In this document: positions 35,186 through 44,729 of the stretch, piece after piece
Layout: the number at the start of each line of letters is the position of its first letter
How positions within the stretch are numbered: the stretch's first letter is position 1
Origin: Clostridia bacterium
Lineage (GTDB): Bacteria; Bacillota; Clostridia; UBA1381; UBA9506
Length of the DNA stretch: 64,000 nucleotides
Direction of reading: 5' to 3'
NCBI GenBank assembly: GCA_017549205.1
Contig: JAFYVH010000011.1
Span: 1-64,000 of the forward strand
The notes under the pieces: generated by a model
The model's input: the letters and a program-made list of their open reading frames with translations, nothing else
Told to the model about the DNA's origin: nothing
Database searches by the model: none
Made by a program: the position numbers and the translations under genes

Positions 35186-38100
35186 ATGCATTTAAAAGGT
35201 TTAAAAATGCAAGGTTTTAAATCCTTTGCAGATACAATTGAATTAACCTTCAGCAATGGCATAACCGCCATTGTGGGTCCAAACGGCAGCGGTAAGAGTA
35301 ACATCTCAGATGCAGTGCGCTGGGTGCTGGGTGAGCAAAGTGCCAAAACTTTGCGCGGCAGCAAAATGGAAGATGTCATTTTCAGTGGCACGCAAACCAG
35401 AAAACGCCTTGGCTTTGCCGAGGTTACTCTGCGTCTTGATAACCGCGACCGCCATTTTAGTCTTGATTTTGATGAAATATCCATAACAAGAAAGGTTTAT
35501 GCATCCGGCGAGAGTCAATATCTTATTAATGATACGCCTTGCCGATTAAAAGACATTCATGAAGTGTTTATGGATACAGGTTTGGGCCGTGACGGTTATT
35601 CCATGATTGGTCAGGGTAAAATTGATGAGATTTTATCCACAAAATCGGAGGACAGACGGCAGATTTTTGAAGAAGCTGCCGGTATTTCTAAATATCGCTA
35701 TCGCAAGGAAGAGGCTGAGCGTCGCCTGCGTCACACCGATGAAAATCTTGACAGAGTTGCCGATATTATCGGGGAATTAGAATCGCAGATTGGGCCTTTG
35801 GAGCAGCAGGCAGAAAAGGCAAAAAAATACTTAAATCTGCGCGACCAATTAAAAACCTATGATGTTAATTTGGCACTGCGGATTGTAGAACGCAGTCGCA
35901 CACAAGGGGCAGCGCTGACAGAAAAACTTCTTGCTGTAAAAGAACAGCTGGAACGAGCAGAAAAGGAACTTTCGCAGGCTGACAGCGAGCAAGAGCAGTG
36001 CTACAGCCTTTTTGAAGAGCTTGACGAAAAGACAAAAGATCAGGATGCAGCGCTGCGCACCGCAGAAGAAAACATTGTCATCGGTCAGCGTGAAATTGAA
36101 GTGCTCAAAAACACCATCGAGGGTAACTTGCGCCTTTTAGAACGCGTGGAGCAAGAAACAGCCGACTTGATTGACGGGAAAATATCGATTCAAAAGAACA
36201 TCGCCGATGAGCAGGAGAACATAAACGGTCTGCTTTTGAAATGGGAGCAATTAAAGTCTGAAAAGGCAGAATTAGCTGAATCGCTAGACAACATGGATGA
36301 AAACGCCGGCGGTCAATCTGACAATATTAAGGCTCTAAAGCAAGAGATTGCAGCGGCTTTTGACCTTGTTTCAGAAAGCAAGATTAAAATGTCTAATGTG
36401 GACCTTTTGGAGCAAAATTTGCAGGCAAGACGCAGGAATTTGCAGGCAGAACTTTCTGAACGTGAAAAAGAACTGGCTGAAAAGCAGGATAAAAGCGGCA
36501 GCTTGGATGCTGAATTTGCCCGTAAAACAGAATTTATTGAAACTTTAGAAAAACAGCTTGCCCAGCAAAAAAGTGAGGAGCAGGCTTTAGAAAATAACCT
36601 GCAGGAAAAAGAAAAGGAAATCGCTGCACTGGAGCTTTTAACAAGCCAAAAGAAAACGCGTCTGCATTTGCTGTTGGAAATGGAGCAGAACTTTGAGGGC
36701 TACTATAAAAGTGTTAAAGAGATTATGAAACAACATGAAAATGGCATGCTGAAAAAAGCGAAAATTCATGGTCCTGTTTCAAAGCTTTTACAGGTGGATA
36801 AGACCTATGCAACCGCCATCGGTGCGGCTATTGGCGGCGCGCTGCAAAACATTGTGGTAGAAACTGAGGAAGACGCCAAGGCGGCCATTAATTGCCTGAA
36901 ACAGACGGGCGCAGGTCGTGCTACCTTTATGCCCATTTCAGCTGTGGCAGGCACCTGTTTAGACGATAGTCGCCTGCAGCATGAGCCCGGTTTTGTGGGC
37001 GTTGCCTCCGAAATGATTGCATATGAAAAGGCTTATGAGGGCATTGTGCGCAATCTGCTGGGAAAAACAGTGGTTTTTCAAAATGTCGACCAGGCCATTT
37101 TAGTTTCTAAAAAATACAAGCAGTCTCTGCGCATTGTCACCTTAGAGGGCGAGCTTTTCTCGCCCGGCGGCTCCATTGCCGGCGGTTCACAGCAAAAGGG
37201 CAGTCAGCTTCTTGGCAGAGAGCAGGAAATAGCTGAGCTTAAAAAAGACCTTAGCCGTGCAGAACGCCAAAGAGAAGACTTGGCAAAACAACAAAAAGAC
37301 CTTGAAAAACGGGTGTTGGATGCGGCGGAAGAGCGGGAAAAAACAGAACTGGTTTACAGAGAAAACAAAGAGGTTCTTCTGCTACTTGAGCGCGATAAAG
37401 AGCATCAGGATTTGCTCATGTCTGCTTTAGAGGACTCTATGCGCGCTTTAAAAGAGGATATTCAAAATGCCGAGCAGGAAACAGAGGGACTCTCTAGCCT
37501 TCGTACTGAGGCGGCACAACGGCTTTCTGATGCTGAAAAAGCCATTCAGGAAAAACGGGCAGCGCTGAACGAACTTGAGCAAACGGTTGAAGCTTTTGCC
37601 AACGAAAAACAAAAGGTTAGTGATAAAATTCTGGAAAAAGGCTTTGAAGAAGCCGCCTGCCAAAAGGAAATAGAAAATTGTCGCGAAAAGATTACTGCCT
37701 TAGAGGAAGAATTACATCAAAAAGAGGCGCATATCACCTTGCGGGGCAGTGAAGCCGATGAAATTAATAAGGCAAACGAAACCCACAAGCAAGAGATAGC
37801 AGAAAAGACCGGTCGGAACGAAGCCTATACAAAAGAGGCAGAAGAAAAACGCCGTACAATCGGCGATTTAGCCAATCAGCGTCAGGCGGCAGAACAAAAG
37901 TTGAGAAGCTTGCAGGGCGATGCCAAGGACTCAAGAGAAACCGTCTATAATCTTAAAACCGAGCATGAACGGCTTTGCAGCCAGCAGGAAAAGCTGGAAA
38001 GCGAGTCGGAAAATGCAATAACACGGCTTTGGGACGAGTATGAAATTACTTATTCTGAGGCGGAAAAGCTGCAGCAGGATTTGGGTGCTGACAGTGTGCT

Positions 38101-38746
38101 AACGCGGCAAATTGCAAAATTAAAGGGTAAAATCCGTGAGCTTGGCAATGTGAATGTTGATGCTATTGAAGAGCTTTCTACTGTGAGTGAACGGTATCAG
38201 TTCCTGACGGCGCAAAGAGATGATTTGCACAAGGCAAAACGGGATTTGCTGCAAATCATTGATGAAATGCAAACCATTATGAAAAAGCAATTTAAAGAGC
38301 AGTTTGAAAAAATTAATCACCACTTTAAAAGCACTTTTTCAGAGTTGTTTGGTGGCGGCCATGCCGACCTTTCCCTTTCTGATGATGAAAATGTGTTGGA
38401 GTGCGGTATTGATATTCATGTACAGCCCCCGGGCAAAAAACTGCAAAGTCTCTCCCTTTTATCCGGTGGCGAAAGAGCTCTTTCTGCCATAGCGCTTTTG
38501 TTTGCTATTTTGCGCATCAAACCCACGCCATTCTGCTTTTTGGATGAAATTGAAGCGGCGCTTGACGAAAACAATGTATATCGTTATGCAGACTTTATCA
38601 AGCGGTTCAGCCGTCACACCCAGTTTATTTTGGTTACACACCGTCGTGGTACCATGGAAAGTGCCGATGTTATCTATGGTGTTACTATGCAGGAAAAAGG
38701 TGTTTCAAAGTTATTAGAATTGAATTTAGAAGAAATTGAAGCATAA
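35186..38746 (+). CDS. smc: chromosome segregation protein SMC
   Basis: SMC is the ATPase arm of the condensin complex. The 1186-residue protein has the N-terminal Walker A GPNGSGKSN (31-39), a long coiled coil to about residue 500, the hinge domain (GPVSKLLQVDKTYATAIG, GGSIAGGS), the returning coiled coil, and the C-terminal signature LLSGGERALSA (about residue 1090) with Walker B FCFLDEIEAALD. ATG 35186 matches the family start (MHLKGLKMQGFKSFAD); the frame extends to 35156. scpA and scpB are not in the window. Confidence 0.97.
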   Translation: MHLKGLKMQGFKSFADTIELTFSNGITAIVGPNGSGKSNISDAVRWVLGEQSAKTLRGSKMEDVIFSGTQTRKRLGFAEVTLRLDNRDRHFSLDFDEISITRKVYASGESQYLINDTPCRLKDIHEVFMDTGLGRDGYSMIGQGKIDEILSTKSEDRRQIFEEAAGISKYRYRKEEAERRLRHTDENLDRVADIIGELESQIGPLEQQAEKAKKYLNLRDQLKTYDVNLALRIVERSRTQGAALTEKLLAVKEQLERAEKELSQADSEQEQCYSLFEELDEKTKDQDAALRTAEENIVIGQREIEVLKNTIEGNLRLLERVEQETADLIDGKISIQKNIADEQENINGLLLKWEQLKSEKAELAESLDNMDENAGGQSDNIKALKQEIAAAFDLVSESKIKMSNVDLLEQNLQARRRNLQAELSEREKELAEKQDKSGSLDAEFARKTEFIETLEKQLAQQKSEEQALENNLQEKEKEIAALELLTSQKKTRLHLLLEMEQNFEGYYKSVKEIMKQHENGMLKKAKIHGPVSKLLQVDKTYATAIGAAIGGALQNIVVETEEDAKAAINCLKQTGAGRATFMPISAVAGTCLDDSRLQHEPGFVGVASEMIAYEKAYEGIVRNLLGKTVVFQNVDQAILVSKKYKQSLRIVTLEGELFSPGGSIAGGSQQKGSQLLGREQEIAELKKDLSRAERQREDLAKQQKDLEKRVLDAAEEREKTELVYRENKEVLLLLERDKEHQDLLMSALEDSMRALKEDIQNAEQETEGLSSLRTEAAQRLSDAEKAIQEKRAALNELEQTVEAFANEKQKVSDKILEKGFEEAACQKEIENCREKITALEEELHQKEAHITLRGSEADEINKANETHKQEIAEKTGRNEAYTKEAEEKRRTIGDLANQRQAAEQKLRSLQGDAKDSRETVYNLKTEHERLCSQQEKLESESENAITRLWDEYEITYSEAEKLQQDLGADSVLTRQIAKLKGKIRELGNVNVDAIEELSTVSERYQFLTAQRDDLHKAKRDLLQIIDEMQTIMKKQFKEQFEKINHHFKSTFSELFGGGHADLSLSDDENVLECGIDIHVQPPGKKLQSLSLLSGGERALSAIALLFAILRIKPTPFCFLDEIEAALDENNVYRYADFIKRFSRHTQFILVTHRRGTMESADVIYGVTMQEKGVSKLLELNLEEIEA

Positions 38747-38844
38747 TGTTTAAAACTGTCACCATTTGAAAATACTAACTCCGTAAGAAGATTGCATTTT
38801 TTAAATGAATTTTTAAATACGCGTTAAAGAAACGGAGCGGTGAC

Positions 38845-39219
38845 ATGAAGAAAAATAAAAAAAGTACACTGTGGATTGCCGCCGTCGGTGGCCTGACAGC
38901 CGGATTTTTAAATGGTCTGTTTGGCTCCGGCGGCGGTACTGTTATAGTCCCTTTTTTAGAAGAGTTTTTAGACCAGGATGAGCACAAGGCACATGCCACG
39001 GCCATTTTAATTATTTTGTGTTTTACATTGGTGAGTTTGATTTTTTACGGCATGCGCAACCATTTGGATTACATGCTGGCGCTTAAAGTTTCAGCAGGTG
39101 GTGTTGTCGGTGGCTTAGTAGGTGCAAAACTTCTCAAAAAACTATCGGGCAGCGTGATTCGAAAAATTTTTGGAGCCTGTATGATTTTGGCAGCTGTCAG
39201 AATGGTGGTGGGCGCATGA
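38845..39219 (+). CDS. TauE/SafE family half-size permease, subunit 1
   Basis: A 124-residue membrane protein with about four hydrophobic segments and the TauE repeat motif GLTAGFLNGLFGSGGGTVIVPFL near the N-terminus. Full TauE/SafE exporters (sulfite or other organosulfur anions) are about 250 residues and contain two such repeats; here each repeat is a separate gene. GGAG lies upstream of ATG 38845. Its TGA overlaps the next ATG (ATGA), so the two halves are likely made in equal amounts and pair. Confidence 0.88.
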   Translation: MKKNKKSTLWIAAVGGLTAGFLNGLFGSGGGTVIVPFLEEFLDQDEHKAHATAILIILCFTLVSLIFYGMRNHLDYMLALKVSAGGVVGGLVGAKLLKKLSGSVIRKIFGACMILAAVRMVVGA

Positions 39220-39584
39220 TTGGGGCAATCATAGCAGGGCTTTTATCGGGCGTTATCAGTGGCATGGGGATTGGTGGCGGAACTATTTTAATTCCTTCTC
39301 TCACTATGTTTTTGCACATTGGTCAGCACGAAGCACAAGGGGTTAATCTTTTATATTTTTTGCCCACGGCAGCAATTTCTCTGTGGGTGCATATTAAAAA
39401 CAAATCTGTTAATTTCAGGCTTTGTGTACCCATTATTTTGTTTGGTCTTTTGGGTGCTGTGGGAGGTGCGTTGCTTGCTGGCGTTTTAAAGGCAAAACTC
39501 CTCAGGCGTTTGTTTGGTGTTTTTTTGTTAGCCATGGGAAGCTATGAGATATTGAAAAAGGAAAAAAATTCAAAAAAAGATTAG
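39216..39584 (+). CDS. TauE/SafE family half-size permease, subunit 2
   Basis: A 122-residue membrane protein with the same repeat motif (GLLSGVISGMGIGGGTILIPSL) and about four membrane segments, ending in a Lys-rich tail (KKEKNSKKD). It overlaps subunit 1 by 4 bases. The most economical reading is a heterodimer that equals one TauE transporter. Substrate unknown. Confidence 0.88.
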   Translation: MIGAIIAGLLSGVISGMGIGGGTILIPSLTMFLHIGQHEAQGVNLLYFLPTAAISLWVHIKNKSVNFRLCVPIILFGLLGAVGGALLAGVLKAKLLRRLFGVFLLAMGSYEILKKEKNSKKD

Positions 39585-39724
39585 AAAAATGGCTTTTTCC
39601 TCTTTACCAAAAGACGAAAATATGATATGATTAAATAGGCGTGTAATGTTTATTGATGCGCATGTAAAAAATTGGACAGGAACAAGGGTGAGGGATGGTT
39701 TCCTGTCTTTAAAGAGTGAGATAT

Positions 39725-41581
39725 ATGTACCGACTTTTAGAATCCATTCATACACCGCAAGATATTAAAAAACTCAGCTTTGCAGAGCTTGCGAGTCTGG
39801 CAGAGGAAATTCGTGAATTTTTAATTCAATCCGTTTCCAAAACAGGCGGACATCTGGCTTCAAATCTGGGTGTTGTTGAGTTGACCCTTTCTCTTTTTAA
39901 AAGCCTTGATTTGCAAAATGACAGTATCGTTTGGGATGTGGGACATCAGTCCTACATACACAAGCTTTTAACCGGGCGCATGGAACAGTTTTCTACCTTG
40001 CGGCAATTTGGCGGCATGAGTGGTTTTCCTAAAAAGAGCGAGAGCGAATATGATGTGTTTAACACAGGTCATTCGTCAACATCAATTTCGGCGGCTCTTG
40101 GCATGACTTATGGTGCGGCTTTGCAGGGAAAAACAGCAAGAACCGTTGCGGTTATCGGTGATGGCGCCTTAACAGGTGGTATGGCTTTTGAGGCGATGAA
40201 CAATGTCAGTGCTTGTAAGAAAAATTTTATTGTCATTTTAAACGATAACGAAATGTCTATTGACGAGAATGTGGGCAGTTTATCAAACTATTTGACCCGC
40301 ATGCGAACCAGACCAATTTATTTTCGCTTGAAATCACGATTGGAGCGTTTGTTCAGCAAAATCCCCAAAATCGGCCCCTGGCTTTTGATAACAACCAAGC
40401 GTATGAAAGATGCTTTTAAGCATTTGATTATGACCTCTACGGTCTTTGAGGACTTTGGCTTTACATACTTTGGCCCCATTGACGGTCACGACATGCCTTT
40501 TTTGTGCCATGTGCTTGAGCAGGCAAAGAAGATTAATGGTCCTGTTCTCTTGCATGTTAAAACAAAAAAAGGCAAGGGATATAAATTTGCAGAGGACAAG
40601 CCGACAGCTTTTCATGGTGTTGGCAGTTTCTCCGTCGAAACAGGAGAACGAAACGGCGGAGGGCAAAGCTTTTCTTCCGTTTTTGGTCAGCAATTAGCAA
40701 AGCTGGCAGAAAAACAGCCTGACCTGTGTGCCGTAACGGCAGCTATGCAGTGTGGAACAGGTCTTGATGAATTCAGCAGAAACTATCCAGAGCGCTGTTT
40801 TGATGTAGGCATCGCAGAGCAACATGCCGTTACCTTTGCAGCAGGCCTTGCTGCCCGTGGTCTAAAGCCTGTGGTTGCAGTTTATTCTTCCTTTTTGCAA
40901 AGGGCCTATGACCAGATTTTGCATGATGTTTGCCTGCAAAATCTAAATGTTGTTTTTTGCATTGACAGAGCCGGTCTGGTGGGGGAGGACGGAGAAACCC
41001 ATCAGGGTATATATGATTTGTCGTTTTTGTCCCACATGCCCAATATGACCATATTGGCGCCGGCGGACTATGAAGAGCTTTCTGCCATGCTGGCGTATGC
41101 CGTGACAGAGCATCAGGGTCCCATAGCCGTTCGTTATCCCCGTGGCAGCGAGAAGTCAGTATCCGTCAGCCAAAAACCTTTTGTTTTCGGTCAGCCGGAA
41201 GTGGTGACAGAGGGTGAAACAGTTTGTCTGTTATCGGCAGGACACATGCTGTCAGAAGCTATAGAGACACAAAAGCTCCTAAAAGAAGAGGGTATTTCAT
41301 CAGCCGTTGTAAATTTAAGAACCCTTTGGCCCTTGCCGGAGGAAACCCTTGCAGCATGGGCAAAAACATATTCTATGTTTGTTACCATTGAAGATGGCGT
41401 GAAAAGCGGTGGCATTGGTGAAAAAATGGCAGCCATGCTGGGTGATAAAATCCCCGTTTTGATTAAGGCTCATGAAAATGGATGTGTTCCCCACGGCACA
41501 ATAGAGCAATTATATCGGTCTTGTGGTCTTGACGCTAAGACCATTGCCGCAGAAGTTATACTAAGACTAAAGCAGGAGTAA
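39725..41581 (+). CDS. dxs: 1-deoxy-D-xylulose-5-phosphate synthase
   Basis: First enzyme of the MEP pathway to isoprenoids; condenses pyruvate and glyceraldehyde 3-phosphate with thiamine diphosphate. The 618-residue protein has GGHLASNLGVVELT, the ThDP motif GDGALTGGMAFEAMNN, the catalytic Glu region DVGIAEQHAVTFAAG and the C-terminal transketolase domain. ATG 39725 is preferred over GTG 39716. The U32 protein starts four bases after the stop, its ribosome site lying inside dxs. Confidence 0.97.
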   Translation: MYRLLESIHTPQDIKKLSFAELASLAEEIREFLIQSVSKTGGHLASNLGVVELTLSLFKSLDLQNDSIVWDVGHQSYIHKLLTGRMEQFSTLRQFGGMSGFPKKSESEYDVFNTGHSSTSISAALGMTYGAALQGKTARTVAVIGDGALTGGMAFEAMNNVSACKKNFIVILNDNEMSIDENVGSLSNYLTRMRTRPIYFRLKSRLERLFSKIPKIGPWLLITTKRMKDAFKHLIMTSTVFEDFGFTYFGPIDGHDMPFLCHVLEQAKKINGPVLLHVKTKKGKGYKFAEDKPTAFHGVGSFSVETGERNGGGQSFSSVFGQQLAKLAEKQPDLCAVTAAMQCGTGLDEFSRNYPERCFDVGIAEQHAVTFAAGLAARGLKPVVAVYSSFLQRAYDQILHDVCLQNLNVVFCIDRAGLVGEDGETHQGIYDLSFLSHMPNMTILAPADYEELSAMLAYAVTEHQGPIAVRYPRGSEKSVSVSQKPFVFGQPEVVTEGETVCLLSAGHMLSEAIETQKLLKEEGISSAVVNLRTLWPLPEETLAAWAKTYSMFVTIEDGVKSGGIGEKMAAMLGDKIPVLIKAHENGCVPHGTIEQLYRSCGLDAKTIAAEVILRLKQE

Positions 41582-41585
41582 ATCT

Positions 41586-42812
41586 ATGCGAAAACCTGAA
41601 TTATTAGCACCGGCAGGAACCTTTGAGCGCCTTCAGACAGCCATTGCCTTTGGGGCAGATGCTGTGTATGCAGGCGGCGAGGCTTTTTCTATGCGTACTG
41701 CCGCAAAAAACTTTTCCTCAGATGATTTAAAGCGTGCCAGAGAATTGACTTTGGCAAAAAACAAAAAACTATATATTACGGTGAATATCATTCCCCACAA
41801 TCAAGATTTAGAGGCGTTGGCAAGTTATTTAAATGAGCTGTCTGACCTTTCTCCCGACGGATTGATTGTGTCGGATTTAGGTGTTTTCTCCATGGCGAAG
41901 TCCATAGCGCCAAATGTTCCCCTGCACATCAGCACACAGGCAAACAACACCAATGCCGAAACCTTTGCCGCGTGGCATCGCCTGGGTGCCAGCCGTGTGG
42001 TGTGTGCCCGCGAACTTTCTTTTGATGAAATTCGTGAAATTCGTGAAAAAACGCCGGACACTTTAGAACTTGAGGCTTTTGTCCACGGTGCCATGTGCAT
42101 TTCTTATTCCGGACGCTGTCTCCTTTCCGGCTACATGACGGGCAGAGATTCCAATCAGGGCAATTGTGCTCACCCTTGCCGTTGGAATTACAGCCTGATG
42201 GAAGAGCAAAGACCGGGGGAATATTATCCCGTTTATGAAAATGAGCGGGGGACCTTTATTTTTAACTCGAAGGACCTTTGCATGATTGAATATATTCCAC
42301 AGCTTGTTGCCTGCGGCATTGACAGCTTAAAGCTTGAGGGTCGCGTGAAGACAGAATATTATGTGGCAACGGTGGTTAAGACCTATAGAGAAGCCATTGA
42401 CCGCTATTTTGAAAATCCCGAAACCTATCAGACTGACCCCAAGTGGCTCCAAGAACTTTCAAAGGTCAGCAACCGGCATTACACCACGGGTTTTTACACA
42501 GGCAAGCCTGATGATACGGCGCAGAACTATGAAACCAGTGCCTATGTAAGAAATTATGATGTGGTTGCCGTTGTTGTGGGCTATGACGAAACAACAGGTG
42601 ATTTGCTGCTTGAACAGCGCAATCGATTTTTTAGTGGCGATGAAATTGAAGCGGTTGTTCCGTTTGCGCCAAGTTTTTCAGTCTTGGCAGACAATCTGCG
42701 GGACGAGTTTGGGAACAGGATTGACGCAGCACCTCATGCGCGTCAAAAATTGCGACTTAATATTGGGCAGGCGTTGCCGCCTATGTCGCTATTTCGAAAA
42801 AAGAGAGACTAA
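41586..42812 (+). CDS. U32 family protein, probable tRNA uridine hydroxylation factor (TrhP-like)
   Basis: The 408-residue protein begins KPELLAPAGTFERLQTAI and has the U32 signature EAFVHGAMCISYSGRCLLS with its cysteines, followed by GNCAHPCRW. The family was first called peptidase U32; later work linked YegQ/TrhP members to hydroxylation of U34 in tRNA and RlhA to rRNA. It is closer to the TrhP length than to RlhA. AGGAG precedes ATG 41586. Confidence 0.9.
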   Translation: MRKPELLAPAGTFERLQTAIAFGADAVYAGGEAFSMRTAAKNFSSDDLKRARELTLAKNKKLYITVNIIPHNQDLEALASYLNELSDLSPDGLIVSDLGVFSMAKSIAPNVPLHISTQANNTNAETFAAWHRLGASRVVCARELSFDEIREIREKTPDTLELEAFVHGAMCISYSGRCLLSGYMTGRDSNQGNCAHPCRWNYSLMEEQRPGEYYPVYENERGTFIFNSKDLCMIEYIPQLVACGIDSLKLEGRVKTEYYVATVVKTYREAIDRYFENPETYQTDPKWLQELSKVSNRHYTTGFYTGKPDDTAQNYETSAYVRNYDVVAVVVGYDETTGDLLLEQRNRFFSGDEIEAVVPFAPSFSVLADNLRDEFGNRIDAAPHARQKLRLNIGQALPPMSLFRKKRD

Positions 42813-42832
42813 CCTTGTAAGGAGGAAACAGT

Positions 42833-43657
42833 ATGGGTATTTTCGGAGGCAGCTTTGACAGACCGGGCAAAGGCATCAGTAAAGAAGAAGCGGCACAAAG
42901 AAGCTATTTTGATATTTTAGGTAGACATTTATGGGATTTGGTTAAGCTTAACCTTTTATTCGTTGCGTGTAACATTGTTTTTCTTGTTGCTGCAGCCCTT
43001 TTGATTTTGCCTTATTTGTTTAACTTAGAAGAAGTTGTCAGCAGCCTTTTTCAAGGTCAGGTTGTGTTATTGCCTGTTTTACCTTTTGTTCCTTTTCTGT
43101 TTATGGGTCCCTTTATTGCAGGGCTGACCTATGTGCTCAGGAATTGGTCACGGCAAGAGCATGCATTTATATTCTCTGACTTTTTTGAGCACACCAAAAA
43201 GAATTGGAAGCAGGGTCTTTGCCTGAGTGTTATCAGCACAGCTATTACCTATGTTTTCTTGGTGGCAGCGCTTTATTATTTAAAATCCGGCTTGCCTGTG
43301 CCTTTGGTTTTAACCCTGGGGGCCATTTTGGCAGCACTGCTTTTAATTGCAAATTTTTATACCTATCCTATGGTGGTTACCTTCCAGATGAAACTTAAAG
43401 ATATTTTGAAAAATGCATGGATTTTCACTGTGGCAAAACTTCCGCAAAATTTGTTCTTCTTGCTTATTATCAGTCTGGTTCACATCCTGCTTTTGTGGTA
43501 TACACCGCTTGTGTGGGGCGTGCTTATGGCAGTTGTTTTAATTAGCTGGACGGGATTTACCATGAATTATTATACATGGTATGTCATGGATAAATATATG
43601 ATGTCCCGGGTTTTTAAAGAAGAGCCGGAAGAAGCGGTTTTTGAAGATGTGAAATAG
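42833..43657 (+). CDS. DUF624 (YesL-like) membrane protein
   Basis: A 274-residue membrane protein with about five or six segments. The cytoplasmic N-terminus (SYFDILGRHLWDLVKLN) and the GPFIAGLTYVLRNWSRQEHAFIFSDFF motif are typical of DUF624/YesL. Function unknown; relatives often lie near sugar-uptake genes, which is not the case here. AAGGAGG precedes ATG 42833. Confidence 0.9.
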   Translation: MGIFGGSFDRPGKGISKEEAAQRSYFDILGRHLWDLVKLNLLFVACNIVFLVAAALLILPYLFNLEEVVSSLFQGQVVLLPVLPFVPFLFMGPFIAGLTYVLRNWSRQEHAFIFSDFFEHTKKNWKQGLCLSVISTAITYVFLVAALYYLKSGLPVPLVLTLGAILAALLLIANFYTYPMVVTFQMKLKDILKNAWIFTVAKLPQNLFFLLIISLVHILLLWYTPLVWGVLMAVVLISWTGFTMNYYTWYVMDKYMMSRVFKEEPEEAVFEDVK

Positions 43658-43672
43658 GTCGGAGGGTTTTAA

Positions 43673-44341
43673 TTGATTAAAGGCGTTATTTTTGATTTAG
43701 ATGGTACAATTTTAAATACCATAGACGATTTGGTGGCTGCCATGAACCGTATGCTGGTCAGCTTTGGCTATCCGCCTCGGGAAGATATGGATTTTCAAAA
43801 ACAGGCCATTGGCTATGGCGCCAGAAATTATGTTAAAAAATGTATGCCTGCGTCCGAGCAGGAAAACGATGCACAAATTGACAAATGTCTGGCAGCATAC
43901 TACGAAGACTATAGAGCCAATTCAAGCGTTAAAACAAAGCCCTATGAGGATATTAATGCGGTTTTGACATTTTTGAAAAGCCACCGGATAAAAATCGGTG
44001 TCCTATCTAACAAGCCCGATGGTGCCACCAAGGCTTTAGTCAAAAAGTGGTTTGGGGCTTATGATTTTGACTGTGTTTATGGCGAACGCGAGAATGTTCC
44101 CCCGAAGCCTCATAAAGGTGCGCCCCTTTCCATTGCAAAGGAAATGGGTCTTACTCCTTCTGAAATTGCCTTTGTTGGTGACAGCGAGGTGGACATGCAA
44201 ACCGGTGTTGCAGCCGGCATGATTCCCCTTGGTGTTTTGTGGGGTTTTCGCACCAAAGAGCAGCTACTCTCCGGCGGTGCACAGTTTTTGGCAGTAACAC
44301 CGAAAGATTTAATTACCATTATTGAAGAATATAATCAATGA
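43673..44341 (+). CDS. HAD family hydrolase, phosphoglycolate phosphatase-like
   Basis: The 222-residue protein shows all HAD motifs: FDLDGTILNT (motif I), LSNKPDG (motif II), KPHKG (motif III) and FVGDSEVDMQTG (motif IV), with a helical cap of the Gph type. Substrate could be 2-phosphoglycolate, pyrophosphate or another small phosphate ester. TTG 43673 follows GGAGGG. Confidence 0.92.
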   Translation: MIKGVIFDLDGTILNTIDDLVAAMNRMLVSFGYPPREDMDFQKQAIGYGARNYVKKCMPASEQENDAQIDKCLAAYYEDYRANSSVKTKPYEDINAVLTFLKSHRIKIGVLSNKPDGATKALVKKWFGAYDFDCVYGERENVPPKPHKGAPLSIAKEMGLTPSEIAFVGDSEVDMQTGVAAGMIPLGVLWGFRTKEQLLSGGAQFLAVTPKDLITIIEEYNQ

Positions 44342-44423
44342 AAACTTTCATTGTAAACAAGGTCAAAGTGACTATAAATAAATTTTAAAATCAATGAATT
44401 TTAGAAGAATAGGAGACGGAAAA

Positions 44424-44711
44424 ATGAAAATTTCGAAAGAAGAAGTTTTACATGTTGCCAAACTTGCACGACTCAAGCTTTCAGACAGCGAAGCAGAAGC
44501 CCTTTCTGCTGACATGGAAAGTATTATTGGTTTTGCAAATAAATTAAATGAGCTGGACACAGAGGGCGTTGTTCCCACGGCTCATGCCATTCCCATGAGT
44601 AATGCTTTTCGTGAGGATGTAGTGAAGCCTTCTTATGACCGTGATGCAATGCTTGCCAATGCACCCAGCGCAGAAGACGGAGGCTACACAGTACCAAAGG
44701 TTGTTGAATAA
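44424..44711 (+). CDS. gatC: Asp-tRNA(Asn)/Glu-tRNA(Gln) amidotransferase subunit C
   Basis: GatC tethers GatA and GatB. The 95-residue product has the family start ISKEEVLHVAKLARLKLS and the C-terminal GGYTVPKVVE. ATG 44424 follows AGGAGACGG; the longer frame from 44394 lacks a ribosome site. First gene of gatCAB. Confidence 0.95.
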   Translation: MKISKEEVLHVAKLARLKLSDSEAEALSADMESIIGFANKLNELDTEGVVPTAHAIPMSNAFREDVVKPSYDRDAMLANAPSAEDGGYTVPKVVE

Positions 44712-44729
44712 TACAGAAGGAGTTTGATT

